This document shows, piece after piece, positions 30,160-40,236 of a stretch of 64,000 nucleotides of DNA. Below the pieces are notes generated by a model that saw only the letters and a program-made list of their open reading frames with translations, was not told where the DNA came from and did not search any database. Both the position numbers and the translations under genes were made by a program. The stretch comes from Stutzerimonas stutzeri. GTDB taxonomy: Bacteria; Pseudomonadota; Gammaproteobacteria; Pseudomonadales; Pseudomonadaceae. The stretch spans positions 248,001-312,000 of the forward strand of contig NZ_JANGEY010000002.1 of NCBI RefSeq assembly GCF_024451105.1. The letters are read 5' to 3'. Numbering within the stretch: the first letter of the stretch is position 1; each line of letters opens with the position of its first letter.

Positions 30160-31134
30160 AGGGATGGCTTCCGGTCGCGCCAGCGCCTCGGCGTGCAGAC
30201 CGAACAGCACATCCAGCCGCGTGCAGTCCTCCTCGCGACGGATCGTGTCGAACAGCGCCTGCGCCTCGGGATAGCTGCGCGCCAGCATCGCCAGCCACTG
30301 CTTGAGGCGACCCGGCGCCGAGCGCGGGATCAGCCGCTGACGGAGGATGCGCCAGAAGCGCCGCAGCAGCGGCTGGAACTCATCCCAGGTGAGCGGCTCC
30401 GGCGCGCGGCCGGCTGCGGCGGCGGCGATCTGCCGGGCCAGGTCGGGGCGCGAGACCAGGCCACGGCCGAGCATGATGTTCGCCGCGCCGCTCACCTCGC
30501 GGCAGCGCCGCCAATCCTCCACCGTCCAGATCTCGCCGTTGGCGTAGACGGGAACGTCGACCACCTCCTGCACCCGCGCCACCCATTCCCAGTGCGCCGG
30601 CGGGCGGTAGCCCTCGACCTTGGTGCGCGCATGCACCACCAGCATCTCCGCGCCGCCCTCGACCAGCGCGCGGGCGCAGTCCAGCGCCGGCGCCGGGCTG
30701 TCGTAGCCCAGGCGCATCTTGGCGGTCACCGGCACCGCAGCCGGCACGCTGCGGCGCACCTCGCAGAGGATCGCGTGCAGCAGCTCCGGCTCCCTGAGCA
30801 GCACCGCGCCGCCGCGCGACTTGTTCACCGTCTTGGCCGGGCAGCCGAAGTTGAGGTCGATCGCCGGCGCGCCGAGGCTCGCGGCATAGGCGGCGTTGTC
30901 GGCCAGGCACACGGGATCGGAGCCGAGCAACTGCAGGCGCATCGGCGTGCCGCTGGCGGTACGCCAGCCGTGGTCCAGCTCGGGAGCCAGCTTGCGGAAG
31001 CTGGCCAGCGGCAGCAGGCGGTCGCAGATGCGCACGAACTCGCTGACGCACCAGTCGACGCCGCCGATCTCGGTGAGCAGTTCGCGGAGGATGTCGTCGA
31101 CCAGGCCCTGCATGGGCGCCAGGGCAATCTGCAC
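30154..31134 (-). CDS. dusC: tRNA-dihydrouridine synthase (DusC type)
   Basis: Flavoenzyme reducing uridine to dihydrouridine in the tRNA D-loop. The 326-residue TIM-barrel protein has [10 protein letters not shown] at the N-terminus, the catalytic Cys98 in [18 protein letters not shown] and the FMN-binding NGEIWT and MLGRGL segments. No ATG suits; the GTG at 31134 gives the family start. The DusC assignment rests on the overall shape of these motifs. Confidence 0.88.
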   Translation of the reverse strand: MQIALAPMQGLVDDILRELLTEIGGVDWCVSEFVRICDRLLPLASFRKLAPELDHGWRTASGTPMRLQLLGSDPVCLADNAAYAASLGAPAIDLNFGCPAKTVNKSRGGAVLLREPELLHAILCEVRRSVPAAVPVTAKMRLGYDSPAPALDCARALVEGGAEMLVVHARTKVEGYRPPAHWEWVARVQEVVDVPVYANGEIWTVEDWRRCREVSGAANIMLGRGLVSRPDLARQIAAAAAGRAPEPLTWDEFQPLLRRFWRILRQRLIPRSAPGRLKQWLAMLARSYPEAQALFDTIRREEDCTRLDVLFGLHAEALARPEAIPA

Positions 31135-31217
31135 GGCGGGATTCTCGCGGGAATGAACGGGGCGCGGATTGTAAAGGGATGCCGTCCGGGCGGCGAGCCG
31201 CCGCCGGCGAAAGGCGC

Positions 31218-31652
31218 TCAGTCGGCCGCCAGCGCGGCACCATAGCGCTCGACGAATTGCGCCGGCATGCGCCGCGGCTTGCCGCTGGACAGCTCGGCGC
31301 AGACGAAACGGGTGCGCGCACGCAGCAGGGTGGCGTCGTCGGCCGGACGGCGCAGCTGGAACTGCCGTGCGATGCTGAGGCGGCCGTCGCACTCGACGAT
31401 CCAGGTGCCCAGCTCGAGGCGTTCGCCCTCGCGGGCGGCGGCCAGGTAGTCGATCTCGTGGCGCACCACCAGCATGCCGCGATCCAGGCGGGTGAAATCG
31501 TCGAGGGTCAGGCCCAGCGCGCGCGAGTGCGCCCAGGCGCACTGCTCCAGCCAGCCGACATACACCACGTTGTTGACGTGGGCGAACTCGTCGATGTGCT
31601 CGGCGCCGACCTCGATGTCGAGCACGAAGGGCGCCGGCCGCAGCCAGCTCAC
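31218..31652 (-). CDS. Hotdog-fold acyl-CoA thioesterase
   Basis: A 144-residue protein of the 4-hydroxybenzoyl-CoA thioesterase/YbgC family, with [16 protein letters not shown] holding the conserved Asp and HVN motif. The substrate is unknown. The GTG start at 31652 overlaps the eda stop (GTGA). Confidence 0.85.
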   Translation of the reverse strand: MSWLRPAPFVLDIEVGAEHIDEFAHVNNVVYVGWLEQCAWAHSRALGLTLDDFTRLDRGMLVVRHEIDYLAAAREGERLELGTWIVECDGRLSIARQFQLRRPADDATLLRARTRFVCAELSSGKPRRMPAQFVERYGAALAAD

Positions 31653-32299
31653 GCGCCGCGTTCCACGCTGGCGGCCAGATCGCAGGCCTCCTGGGCCAGC
31701 TGGGTGATCTGGTCCCAGGCGCGGGCGCGCACCAGACTGCTCGGCGCCACCCAGGTGCCGCCGACGCAGGCGACGTTGGGCAGGCGCAGGAAGGTCAGCA
31801 GGTTGTCCGGGTTGATGCCGCCGGTCGGACAGAAGCGGATGCCGTTGAACGGTTCCTTGAAGCTCTTGAGCATCTTCACGCTGGCGTCGCCGTTGGCCGG
31901 GAACAGCTTGAGCGAGCGATAGCCCCGCTCGATGGCGAACAGCACTTCCGAGGGCGTCATCACCCCCGGCAGGTACGGCAGGCCGGCGTCCTCGGCGGCG
32001 TTGGCCAGCCGCTCGGTGCAGCCCGGGCTGACCGCGAACTGCGCGCCGGCATCGCGCGCCTCCATGAACTGCGCGGCATGGATCAGCGTCCCCGCCCCGA
32101 CCAGCAGCTGCGGCAGCTCGCGGCGGATCGCCGCCAGCGCCTCCAGCGCGCGCGGCGTGCGCAGGGTCACCTCCAGCACCTCGACGCCGCCCGCGTACAG
32201 CGCGCGGGCCAGGTCGACCGCGAGGCCGGCATCCTCGATCACCAGCACCGGCAGGACCGGGCGTGCGCGCTTGAGCACCTCATCCATCGTCAACAGCAT
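31649..32299 (-). CDS. eda: KDPG aldolase
   Basis: Splits 2-keto-3-deoxy-6-phosphogluconate to pyruvate and glyceraldehyde-3-phosphate, the last step of the Entner-Doudoroff pathway. 216 residues; Schiff-base Lys131 in RSLKLFPA and general-base Glu43 in LEVTLRT. GGAGG lies 7 bases before the ATG. It starts two bases after the edd stop. Confidence 0.96.
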   Translation of the reverse strand: MLLTMDEVLKRARPVLPVLVIEDAGLAVDLARALYAGGVEVLEVTLRTPRALEALAAIRRELPQLLVGAGTLIHAAQFMEARDAGAQFAVSPGCTERLANAAEDAGLPYLPGVMTPSEVLFAIERGYRSLKLFPANGDASVKMLKSFKEPFNGIRFCPTGGINPDNLLTFLRLPNVACVGGTWVAPSSLVRARAWDQITQLAQEACDLAASVERGA

Positions 32300-32301
32300 C
32301 T

Positions 32302-34116
32302 TCACTCCTCCCAGTCCAGGATCGAACCGCCGCGGTCGGCCGGCCCCGCCAGCCGCCGCTGCAGATTGAACAGCTCCAGGCCGTAGCCGACCGCCTGCGG
32401 CTGGCTCGGCACGGCGGGCGTACGCGCCGCCCACTCGTCTTCGCTCGCCTCGACGGCGAGCACGCCGCGCGCGGCGTCCAGCTCGACCAGATCGCCGTCG
32501 CGCAGCCGCGCCAGCGGACCGCCGGCGGCCGCCTCGGGGGTCAGGTGCAGCGCCGCCGGCACCTGGCCGGAGGCGCCGGACAGCCGGCCGTCGGTGACCA
32601 GCGCGACCTTCTGCCCGGCCGCCTGCAGGTTGGCCAAGAGCGGCATCAGCTTGTGCAGCTCGGGCATGCCGTTGGCCCGCGGTCCCTGGAAGCGCACCAC
32701 CAGCACCAGGTCGCCCTGCAGCTCGCCGGCCTGGTAGGCCTGCTGCACCGCCGCCTCGCTGTCGAACAGCCGCGCCGGCGCGCGCACCTGCCAGTGCGCC
32801 GGGTCCACCGCCGAGGTCTTCAACTGGGCGCGGCCGAGGTTGCCGTCGAGCAGCACCAGGCCGCCATCGGCGGCGAAGGGCTCGGCCAGCGGCCGGACGA
32901 TGTCCGTCGCCGGACTCTGCGCCGGCAGTTCGCGCCAGGCCAGCCGGCCATTGTCCAGCCAGGGCTCGCGGGCATAGTCGGCGAGGCTTTCCCCGGCCAC
33001 GGTCGGCACATCGCCATGCATCAGACCACCGCCGAGCAGCTCGCGGATGATCCAGGCCGGTCCGCCGGCGGCCTGGAACTGGTTCACGTCGGCCTTGCCG
33101 TTGGGATAGACGCGGGCGAGCAGTGGCACCACCTTCGACAGTTCGGCGAAGTCCTCCCAGAGCAGCTCGTAGCCGGCGGCGCGGGCGATGGCCGGCAGGT
33201 GCAGGCCGTGGTTGGTCGAGCCGCCGCTGGCCAGCAGCGCCGCCACGGCGTTGACCAGCACCCGCGCATCGACCTGACGACCGAGCGGCAGCCAGCGCTC
33301 GCCCTGGCGGCTGTTGCGCGCCACCAGGCGCGCCGCTTCGGCGGTGAGCAGCGGGCGCAGCGCCGACTCCGGCGGGGCGAAGGCGCTGCCCGGCACGTGC
33401 AGGCCCATGGCCTCCATGAGCAGCTGGTTGGTGTTGGCGGTGCCGTAGAAGGTGCAGGTGCCCGCCGTGTGGTAGGCGCCCAGCTCGGCCTCGAGCAGTT
33501 CCTCGCGGCTCGCCGCGCCGCGCGCGTAGCGCTGGCGCACCGCGGCCTTCTCGCTGTTGGACAGCCCCGAGGGCATCGGCCCCGCCGGCACGAACACCGC
33601 CGGCAGGTGGCCGAAGCGCAGCGCGCCGATCAGCAGGCCCGGGACGATCTTGTCGCACACGCCCAGGTACAGGCCGCCGTCGAAGATGCCGTGGGTCAGG
33701 CCGATGGCGGCGGCCTGGGCGATCAGGTCGCGGGAGAACAGCGACAGCTGCATGCCCGCCTCGCCCTGGGTGATGCCGTCGCACATGGCCGGCACCCCGG
33801 CGGCGAACTGTGCGGTGGCGCCGACCCGCGCCAGGGCGGCCTTGAGCTGCGCGGGGTAGTCGTGCAGCGGCTGGTGGGCGGAGAGCAGGTCGTTGTAGCT
33901 GGAGACGATGGCGATGTGCGGCGAGCCGCCCTGGCGCATGATCAGCTGCGCGTCGTGGGGCTGCGCGGCCAGGGCGTGGGCCAGGTTGGAGCAGCCGATC
34001 TGCCGGCGCGGCTCACGGGCGGCGGCCTCGTCGACACGCGCCAGGTAGCGCGCACGGCGCGCGGCCGAACGCGCCTCGATGCGCGCGGTGACCGCCTCGA
34101 CAACGGGATGCAGCAT
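32302..34116 (-). CDS. edd: 6-phosphogluconate dehydratase
   Basis: Forms KDPG from 6-phosphogluconate. The 604-residue ILVD/EDD protein carries Fe-S ligand cysteines in [19 protein letters not shown] and [13 protein letters not shown]. With eda and pgl it forms an Entner-Doudoroff block. I did not find a HexR box (TTGT-N7/8-ACAA) upstream. Confidence 0.96.
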   Translation of the reverse strand: MLHPVVEAVTARIEARSAARRARYLARVDEAAAREPRRQIGCSNLAHALAAQPHDAQLIMRQGGSPHIAIVSSYNDLLSAHQPLHDYPAQLKAALARVGATAQFAAGVPAMCDGITQGEAGMQLSLFSRDLIAQAAAIGLTHGIFDGGLYLGVCDKIVPGLLIGALRFGHLPAVFVPAGPMPSGLSNSEKAAVRQRYARGAASREELLEAELGAYHTAGTCTFYGTANTNQLLMEAMGLHVPGSAFAPPESALRPLLTAEAARLVARNSRQGERWLPLGRQVDARVLVNAVAALLASGGSTNHGLHLPAIARAAGYELLWEDFAELSKVVPLLARVYPNGKADVNQFQAAGGPAWIIRELLGGGLMHGDVPTVAGESLADYAREPWLDNGRLAWRELPAQSPATDIVRPLAEPFAADGGLVLLDGNLGRAQLKTSAVDPAHWQVRAPARLFDSEAAVQQAYQAGELQGDLVLVVRFQGPRANGMPELHKLMPLLANLQAAGQKVALVTDGRLSGASGQVPAALHLTPEAAAGGPLARLRDGDLVELDAARGVLAVEASEDEWAARTPAVPSQPQAVGYGLELFNLQRRLAGPADRGGSILDWEE

Positions 34117-34235
34117 GGCGACTCCTCGACAGGGTTGCGGGGACGGGCCTGCTGCGACGCAACAGGCTTCGTCCGGTCAGGCCGCCAGTTTACCAGCAGC
34201 GCGAATACCCGAGTGCGGTCGTCGTGCTTGCCGGC

Positions 34236-34919
34236 TCAGGGCGCCCAGTGGATCTGCAGGCGGGCGCCGGCTGCGCGCGCCAGCGCGGCCACCGGCAGCT
34301 CGCGCACGGCGGGCGCATCGGCCAGTACCGCCTCGAGCAACGCGCGCTTGGCCGCGCCGAACACCAGCAGGCCCAGCCAGTCGCTGGCCAGCAGCAATGC
34401 CAGGTTCGGGGTGAGGCGCGTCCGCGGCTCGACCGGCGCCAGGCCGACCAGCGCGGCCGGCGCGGCCTGGGCATCCAGCGCGGCAGCCAGGCCCGGCATG
34501 CCGGGAAACAGCGAGGCGATGTGGCCGTCCTCGCCCATGCCCAGCAGGGTCGCGGTCAGCGGCAGCCAGCCGGCCATCTGCTGCCCCCAAGCGCAGGCCG
34601 CCGCCTCCGGGCTGTCGCCCTGCCGCGGGTCGAGAGCGCGCGCCTGCGGCAAGGCGCCGCGCAGCAGGCGCAGGTTGCTGGCCGGGTCGTCGGCCGCCAC
34701 CCAGCGCTCGTCGCTCGGTGCCAGCTCGATACGCGTCCAGTCCAGCACCTCGCCGGCCAGTTGCTCGAGCAGCGGCAGCGGGCTCTGTCCGCCGGGCAGC
34801 AGCAGGCGCGCCCGAGCGCCGGCCTGCTGGATCGCGCGCAGGCGTACGACCAGCTCGGCGGCCAGGGCGCGGGCGCAATGATCCCGGTCGGGGTGGGCGA
34901 TGAAACGGGGGGAATCCAT
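34236..34919 (-). CDS. pgl: 6-phosphogluconolactonase
   Basis: Hydrolyses 6-phosphogluconolactone, feeding edd. The 227-residue protein shows LLLPGGQSPLPLLE, the SDERWV motif and LGMGEDGHIASLFPG. The ATG at 34919 (MDSPRFIAHPD) gives the standard length. It lies 119 bases upstream of edd on the same strand. Confidence 0.93.
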   Translation of the reverse strand: MDSPRFIAHPDRDHCARALAAELVVRLRAIQQAGARARLLLPGGQSPLPLLEQLAGEVLDWTRIELAPSDERWVAADDPASNLRLLRGALPQARALDPRQGDSPEAAACAWGQQMAGWLPLTATLLGMGEDGHIASLFPGMPGLAAALDAQAAPAALVGLAPVEPRTRLTPNLALLLASDWLGLLVFGAAKRALLEAVLADAPAVRELPVAALARAAGARLQIHWAP

Positions 34920-34989
34920 GGCGACGACTCCGGCAGGACGAATGCCGAGCATCATGCGGCATTCATCCACCAGTGCAAGGACAGGCGCC

Positions 34990-35397
34990 TCAGTGCACGC
35001 CGTTGCTACGGAAGAACTCGACGTAGGCCTTGTCGACCTTGAGGATGTGGTGGGTCAGCCAGTCGGCGAGCAGCTCGAGGGTCTCGCCGCCGGACAGCTC
35101 GCCGGCGTCGTGGCGCTGCAGCAGGTCCATGATCTGCGCGGTGAACCTGTCGTGCTGGGCCTTGTGCGCCGCGGTTTCCGGGTAGCCGAGGCGGTGGAAG
35201 ATCTCCTCCTCGGCGATGAAGTGGTTCATGGTGTAGTCCATCAAGCCCTCCAGCACCGCACCGACCTCGTCGCGATCGGCGTCGGCCCCGGCCAACCGGT
35301 CGTACAGCTGGTTGGTCTTGTCCACCAGCCAGCGGTGCTGCTCGTCGATCAGCTCGATACCGACTTCGAGCTCGCTGCTCCATGGCATGAAAGTCAT
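34990..35397 (-). CDS. Bacteriohemerythrin
   Basis: A 135-residue four-helix oxygen-binding protein with a di-iron site. Ligands by pattern: His21 (DEQHRW), His59 and Glu63 (NHFIAEE), His78 and His82 (HKAQHD), His116/117 and Asp122. In a diazotroph it could deliver or buffer oxygen, but nothing ties it to nif. An ATG at 35451 would add 18 polar residues; the start at 35397 fits the family (MTFMPWSSEL). Confidence 0.93.
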   Translation of the reverse strand: MTFMPWSSELEVGIELIDEQHRWLVDKTNQLYDRLAGADADRDEVGAVLEGLMDYTMNHFIAEEEIFHRLGYPETAAHKAQHDRFTAQIMDLLQRHDAGELSGGETLELLADWLTHHILKVDKAYVEFFRSNGVH

Positions 35398-35611
35398 GTC
35401 TTCTGTCCGTCCCGTATTGGTTGTCTTGTTATGAGAATGGCTACCAGACATCGTGGCCCTGGCAGCTTATCCCACACCAAAAATACGGACAACGTACCCG
35501 CTACCTTTGACGGAGAGATGACGAACGCCGCTCCGGCACGCTGTTATCCTGTAGCGCACCCTTGGTTCGCCCCGGGATTACCGGCGGCGAATGCCCTGCA
35601 CGGAGCCCCGC

Positions 35612-36745
35612 ATGACCAGCGCACCCCACTCCCCCGCCCGCCGCTGGCGGCGCATCGGCGTCGTCCTCCTCGCCCTGTTCCTGTTCTGGCAGTTCCTGCC
35701 GCGCCTCGAGGGCTGGCTGGCGCCGCAGCAGGCCAGCGAACGCACGGTCACCCCGCGCGGCGATCTGGCCGCCGACGAGCAGGTGACCATCGCGCTGTTC
35801 GAGCAGGCGCGCGACTCGGTGGTGTTCATCAGCACCGCCGAGCTGGTGCGCGACTTCTGGACCCGCAACGTCACGGCGGTGCCGCGCGGCACCGGCTCGG
35901 GCTTCATCTGGGACGATGCCGGCCACGTGATCACCAACTACCACGTGATCCAGGGCGCCGCCCAGGCGCGGGTACGCCTGGCCGACGGCCGCGACTACCC
36001 GGCGGCGCTGGTCGGCGCCAGCCCGGCGCACGACATCGCGGTGCTGAAGATCGGCGTCGGCTTCAAGCGTCCGCCGCCGGTACCGATCGGCACCAGCAGC
36101 GACCTGAAGGTCGGCCAGAAGGTATTCGCCATCGGCAACCCGTTCGGCCTCGACTGGACGCTGACCACCGGCATCGTCTCGGCGCTGGACCGCTCGCTGC
36201 CCGGCGAGAACGGTCGCCCGCCGATCGAGCACCTGATCCAGAGCGATGCGGCGATCAACCCCGGCAACTCCGGCGGCCCGCTGCTCGATTCGGCCGGGCG
36301 GCTGATCGGCATCAACACCGCCATCTACAGCCCATCGGGCGCCTCGGCCGGCATCGGCTTCTCGGTGCCGGTGGACACCGTGATGCGCGTGGTGCCGCAG
36401 TTGATCCGCAGCGGCCGCTACATCCGCCCGGCGCTGGGCATCGAGATCGACGCGGGACTCAACCGCCGCCTGAGCGAACGCCTCGGCGTCGAGGGCGTGG
36501 TGGTGCTGCGCGTGCTGCCCGGCTCGGCGGCGCAGCAGGCCGGCCTGCGCGGCCTGCGCCAGACTCGCGACGGCAGCCTGGTGCCGGGCGACGTGATCGT
36601 GGCGCTGGAGGGCAAGCCGGTGGATTCGGTGGAGCGCCTGCTGGCGCGCCTGGACGACCATCGGGTCGGCGACACGGTAAGCGTCGAGGTGCTGCGCGAC
36701 GAGCGGCGGGAGAAGCTGACCATCACCCTGCAGCCGGGCAACTGA
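35612..36745 (+). CDS. HtrA/DegS-type periplasmic serine protease
   Basis: 377 residues: an N-terminal membrane anchor (about 15-33), a trypsin-like domain with the triad His111 (NYHVI), Asp141 (HDIAVLKI) and Ser220 (GNSGGP), and one PDZ domain (about 275-370). A single PDZ plus an anchor resembles DegS/AlgW, which cleave anti-sigma factors under envelope stress. I prefer the ATG at 35612, with GGAG 7 bases upstream, over 35591. Divergent from the hemerythrin gene. Confidence 0.9.
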   Translation: MTSAPHSPARRWRRIGVVLLALFLFWQFLPRLEGWLAPQQASERTVTPRGDLAADEQVTIALFEQARDSVVFISTAELVRDFWTRNVTAVPRGTGSGFIWDDAGHVITNYHVIQGAAQARVRLADGRDYPAALVGASPAHDIAVLKIGVGFKRPPPVPIGTSSDLKVGQKVFAIGNPFGLDWTLTTGIVSALDRSLPGENGRPPIEHLIQSDAAINPGNSGGPLLDSAGRLIGINTAIYSPSGASAGIGFSVPVDTVMRVVPQLIRSGRYIRPALGIEIDAGLNRRLSERLGVEGVVVLRVLPGSAAQQAGLRGLRQTRDGSLVPGDVIVALEGKPVDSVERLLARLDDHRVGDTVSVEVLRDERREKLTITLQPGN

Positions 36746-36782
36746 GACAGACGGGGCCGCGTGGCGGCCCCGGAAAACAAAA

Positions 36783-36811
36783 AGGGCCGCACCAACGATC
36801 GGTGCGACCCT
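36783..36811 (-). terminator. Terminator of the tRNA-Glu/tRNA-Ala operon
   Basis: Near-perfect 11-bp stem (AGGGTCGCACC with GGTGCGGCCCT, one mismatch), 7-base loop, followed in the minus direction by TTTTTGTTTTCC. A second hairpin, GGGGCCGC with complement (36753-36771), lies after the protease stop for the opposite strand. Confidence 0.85.
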
Positions 36812-36833
36812 CTTGATCCCAGAGCGGGAAAAT

Positions 36834-36909
36834 TGGCGTCCCCTAGGGGACTCGAACCCCTGTTACCGCCGTGAAAGGGCGGTGTCCTAGGCCACTAGAC
36901 GAAGGGGAC
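36834..36909 (-). tRNA. tRNA-Glu (UUC), copy 1
   Basis: 76 bases with an encoded CCA. Acceptor GTCCCCT/AGGGGAC, anticodon loop with TTC (CCCTTTCACGG), T-arm GGGGTTCGAGTCCCC. Identical to copy 2. Confidence 0.95.
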
Positions 36910-36948
36910 GTAAACCTTCGTACGATCCGCAGGCGAATCGCTGGAAAT

Positions 36949-37024
<76 letters not shown>

Positions 37025-37067
37025 AGTACCGCTTGAGCTGCACCGCCTTGGCGGTGCGCTGGAATAG

Positions 37068-37143
37068 TGGCGTCCCCTAGGGGACTCGAACCCCTGTTAC
37101 CGCCGTGAAAGGGCGGTGTCCTAGGCCACTAGACGAAGGGGAC
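37068..37143 (-). tRNA. tRNA-Glu (UUC), copy 2
   Basis: 76 bases, same sequence as the copy at 36834. The spacers after each Glu gene share CCTTCGTAC, pointing to duplication of a Glu-Ala pair. Confidence 0.95.
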
Positions 37144-37193
37144 GCAATCCTTCGTACAACCCGCCGCTACCGCCTGGCGTGTTGCTGGTAATT

Positions 37194-37269
<76 letters not shown>

Positions 37270-37320
37270 ACTTTCGTGGTTGCTTTCGTTTCGAGCCAGG
37301 CTCGTCGTGAAGCGGGGCGA

Positions 37321-37380
37321 ATATTAAAGGGCCATCGACAAGCCGTCAACACCTTCGCCTTTTTTTTTCGGTTTTTTTTC
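37321..37380 (-). promoter_or_regulatory. Strong sigma-70 promoter with UP element for the tRNA-Glu/Ala operon
   Basis: On the minus strand, TTGACG (-35) and TAATAT (-10) are separated by exactly 17 bases and followed by a GC-rich discriminator (TTCGCCCCGC), as in stable-RNA promoters under stringent control. Directly upstream (37359-37380) are two long A-runs, the composition of an UP element that contacts the RNA polymerase alpha subunit. Confidence 0.85.
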
Positions 37381-37406
37381 GTTGGCAGAACAAACACTTA
37401 TCGCCG

Positions 37407-37431
37407 GGGCGGCGGACCGGGTCCGCCGCCC
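37407..37431 (-). terminator. Hairpin after gltX
   Basis: An 11-bp perfect GC-rich stem (GGGCGGCGGAC and its complement) with a 3-base loop, 20 bases after the gltX stop. No T-run follows. Confidence 0.55.
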
Positions 37432-37451
37432 TGCCGGTTAGGCACGGCCGG

Positions 37452-38933
37452 TCAGGCGATCTCCGCCAGCAGCTTCTCCCACTCCTTGGTTTCCTTCTTC
37501 GACACGCCGCCGAGCAGCTCGACGGCCTGGCGCAGGCGGAACCGGGACAGGTCGGGACCGAGGATCTCCATGGCGTCGAGCACCGATACCGAGCTGGCCT
37601 GGCCGCTGATGGCCGGGAAGATCAGCGGCATCAGGTCGCGCAGCTTGTAGCCGAGGTGCTCGGCGACCTTCTGGATGATCGCGGTGATGTTGTCCTTGTT
37701 CCACTGGCGCAGCGCTTCCAGCTTCCAGAGGATCAGCTGCAGCGCCTGGCGCACCTGCTCGGGCGACAGCTTCTTGTGCTCGAACAGCTTGGCGTCCGGG
37801 TTGACCCCACCCATGAAGAAGAAGCCGGCCAGCGGCGCCAGCTGACTGAAGGTCTCCACCCGGCTCTGCGCGTGCGGGGCGATCTTCATCAGGTACTCGG
37901 GGTTGAGCGCCCACTTCTGCACCTCGGCGGCGAACTGCTCGACCGACAGCTCGCGCAGCCACTGGCCGTTCAGCCAGGACAGCTTCTCGATGTCGAAGAT
38001 CGGCCCGCCCAGCGACACGCGGCTGACGTCGAAATGCTCGATCATCTCGGCCAGCGAGAACTTCTCGCGCTCGTCGGGCATCGACCAGCCCATGCGGCCG
38101 AGGTAGTTGAGCATCGCCTCGGGCAGGAAGCCCATGCGCTGGTAGAAGGTGATCGAGGTCGGGTTCTTGCGCTTGGACAGCTTGGACTTGTCCGGATTGC
38201 GCAAGAGCGGCATGTACACCAGCTTGGGCTGCTCCCAGCCGAAGTACTCGTACAGCTTGATAAGCTTGGGCGCCGACGGCAGCCACTCCTCGCCGCGCAG
38301 CACGTGGGTGATGCCCATCAGGTAGTCGTCGACCACGTTGGCGAGGAAGTAGGTGGGCAGACCGTCGGTCTTCATCAGCACCTGCATGTCCATGCGATCC
38401 CAGGGGATCTCCACGTCGCCGCGCAGCAGGTCCGGCACCACGCAGACGCCCTCGCTCGGCACCTTCATGCGGATCACGTTGGGCTCGCCGGCGGCCAGGC
38501 GCCGCTGCACTTCCTCTTTGGAGAGGTGCATGCAGTGGCCGTCGTAGCGCGGGGTTTCCTTGTTGGCCATCTGCTCGGCACGCAGCGCGTCGAGACGCTC
38601 GGCGCTGCAGAAGCAGTGGAAGGCGTGGCCCTTGTCGACCAGCTCGTCGGCGTACTGCTTGTAGATGTGGCCGCGCTCGCTCTGCCGGTACGGGCCGTGC
38701 GGGCCGCCGACGTCCGGACCCTCGTCCCACTCGATGCCCAGCCAGCGCAGGGCGTCGAAGATCTGCTGCTCCGACTCGCGGCTGGAGCGCAGCTGGTCGG
38801 TATCCTCGATGCGCAGGATGAACTGGCCGCCGTGCTGACGGGCGAAGCACAGGTTGAACAGGGCGATGTAGGCGGTGCCAACGTGCGGATCGCCGGTGGG
38901 CGACGGCGCGATGCGGGTACGGACGGTGGTCAT
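37452..38933 (-). CDS. gltX: Glutamyl-tRNA synthetase
   Basis: Charges tRNA-Glu. 493 residues; the class I HIGH-type motif appears in [12 protein letters not shown] and the KMSKS-type loop as SKLSKRK. The ATG at 38933 gives [12 protein letters not shown]. It lies next to the tRNA-Glu genes, as it often does in Pseudomonas. Confidence 0.97.
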   Translation of the reverse strand: MTTVRTRIAPSPTGDPHVGTAYIALFNLCFARQHGGQFILRIEDTDQLRSSRESEQQIFDALRWLGIEWDEGPDVGGPHGPYRQSERGHIYKQYADELVDKGHAFHCFCSAERLDALRAEQMANKETPRYDGHCMHLSKEEVQRRLAAGEPNVIRMKVPSEGVCVVPDLLRGDVEIPWDRMDMQVLMKTDGLPTYFLANVVDDYLMGITHVLRGEEWLPSAPKLIKLYEYFGWEQPKLVYMPLLRNPDKSKLSKRKNPTSITFYQRMGFLPEAMLNYLGRMGWSMPDEREKFSLAEMIEHFDVSRVSLGGPIFDIEKLSWLNGQWLRELSVEQFAAEVQKWALNPEYLMKIAPHAQSRVETFSQLAPLAGFFFMGGVNPDAKLFEHKKLSPEQVRQALQLILWKLEALRQWNKDNITAIIQKVAEHLGYKLRDLMPLIFPAISGQASSVSVLDAMEILGPDLSRFRLRQAVELLGGVSKKETKEWEKLLAEIA

Positions 38934-39018
38934 GGGACTCTCGAATGAGCGGTTGAGCAAAGGCGAAATGGTAGCAGCCGCGGCGCCCGCCGCTCCAGCC
39001 ATCCCCCGGAAACGACGA

Positions 39019-39037
39019 AGCCCGGCAATGCCGGGCT
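39019..39037 (-). terminator. Terminator of the alcohol dehydrogenase gene
   Basis: 8-bp stem AGCCCGGC/GCCGGGCT with a 3-base loop, followed in the minus direction by TCGTCGTTTC, 22 bases after the dehydrogenase stop. Confidence 0.65.
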
Positions 39038-39058
39038 CCGCGCGCCGGACAAAGGGCT

Positions 39059-40135
39059 TCAGAACGGCTTGATCGCCACCTTGAGCACGCCGTCGCGCTG
39101 GTGGGCGAACAGGTCGTAGGCGTCGACGATGTCGTCGAGCTTGTACTCGTGGGTGACCAGCGCGCCGAGGTCGATGCGTCCGGAGGCCACCACGCTGAGC
39201 AGGCGGCGCATGCGCTCCTTGCCTCCCGGGCACAGCGAGGTGACGATCTTGTTGTCGCCGAGGCCGGCATGGAAGGCGCCCAGCGGGATGGTCAGGTCGC
39301 TGGAGTAGACGCCCAGGCTGGACAGGGTGCCGCCCGGCTTGAGCACGCGCAGCGCCTGCTCGAAGGTCGACTGCAGGCCGAGCGCCTCGATCGAGGCGTC
39401 CACGCCGCGTCCGCCGGTCAGCTTGAGGATCTCCTCGACCACGTCCACCTCGCGGAAGTTGAGGGTCACGTCGGCGCCCAGCTTGCGGGCGATCTCCAGC
39501 CGCTCGTTGACCCCGTCGACAGCGATGATCAGGCTCGCCCCGCGCAGCTTGGCGCCGGCGGTGGCGCACAGGCCGATCGGGCCCTGGGCGAACACCGCGA
39601 CCACGTCGCCGATCTTGATGTTGGCCGCCTCGGCGCCGGCGAAGCCGGTGGACATGATGTCCGGGCACATCAGCACCTGCTCGTCGGTGAGGCCGTCCGG
39701 CACCGGCGCCAGGTTGGCCTGGGCGTCGGGCACCAGCACGTACTCGGCCTGGGTGCCGTCGATGGTGTTGCCGAAGCGCCAGCCGCCCATCGGCTTGTAG
39801 CCGTGGCAGGAGCAGCCGCCGTCCTGGGCCGGGTAGCCATCCTGGCAGGCGTAGGAGGTGAAGCTCGGGCAGATCGCCCCGGCGATCACCCGCTGGCCTT
39901 CCTGGTAGCCCTGCACGTTGCTGCCGAGCTTCTCGATGATGCCCACCGGCTCGTGACCGACGGTCAGGCCCCTGGCCACCGGATACTCGCCCTTGAGGAT
40001 GTGCACGTCGGTGCCGCAGATGGTGGTGGTGGTGATGCGCACCAGCGCGTCGTTGGGGCCCACCGGCGGGATCGGCTTGTCGACCAGCTCGATACGCCCG
40101 GGTTCGACGAAGACGGCGGCTTTCATCATGGTCAT
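39059..40135 (-). CDS. Zinc-dependent NAD(P) alcohol dehydrogenase (secondary-alcohol type)
   Basis: A 358-residue medium-chain dehydrogenase. Catalytic zinc ligands: Cys in TTICGTDVH, and His-Glu in VGHEPVG. The Rossmann segment [19 protein letters not shown] follows. The cysteine pattern of a structural-zinc lobe is not canonical: the region contains [19 protein letters not shown] instead. The GGWRFGN and [10 protein letters not shown] segments recall the Thermoanaerobacter/Clostridium secondary-alcohol dehydrogenase group. The substrate is uncertain. GGAG precedes the ATG. Confidence 0.8.
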   Translation of the reverse strand: MTMMKAAVFVEPGRIELVDKPIPPVGPNDALVRITTTTICGTDVHILKGEYPVARGLTVGHEPVGIIEKLGSNVQGYQEGQRVIAGAICPSFTSYACQDGYPAQDGGCSCHGYKPMGGWRFGNTIDGTQAEYVLVPDAQANLAPVPDGLTDEQVLMCPDIMSTGFAGAEAANIKIGDVVAVFAQGPIGLCATAGAKLRGASLIIAVDGVNERLEIARKLGADVTLNFREVDVVEEILKLTGGRGVDASIEALGLQSTFEQALRVLKPGGTLSSLGVYSSDLTIPLGAFHAGLGDNKIVTSLCPGGKERMRRLLSVVASGRIDLGALVTHEYKLDDIVDAYDLFAHQRDGVLKVAIKPF

Positions 40136-40236
40136 CGCAACACTCCTTGCTGAGAATGGCGCCGGTCAGCCCGGCCAACAGCTTCTGACTCTAGCCGAAG
40201 CCGGATGACAAAGGCATGCCCGAGGTCATGGCCGGC

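Noticed and set aside
34117-34235. A HexR operator between pgl and edd
   Set aside because: No TTGT-N7/8-ACAA palindrome could be read in the gap.
37359-37380. The T-rich stretch as a terminator for gltX or the tRNA operon
   Set aside because: On the minus strand, where both are transcribed, it reads as A-runs, and it lies just upstream of the tRNA -35 element. An UP element explains it better.
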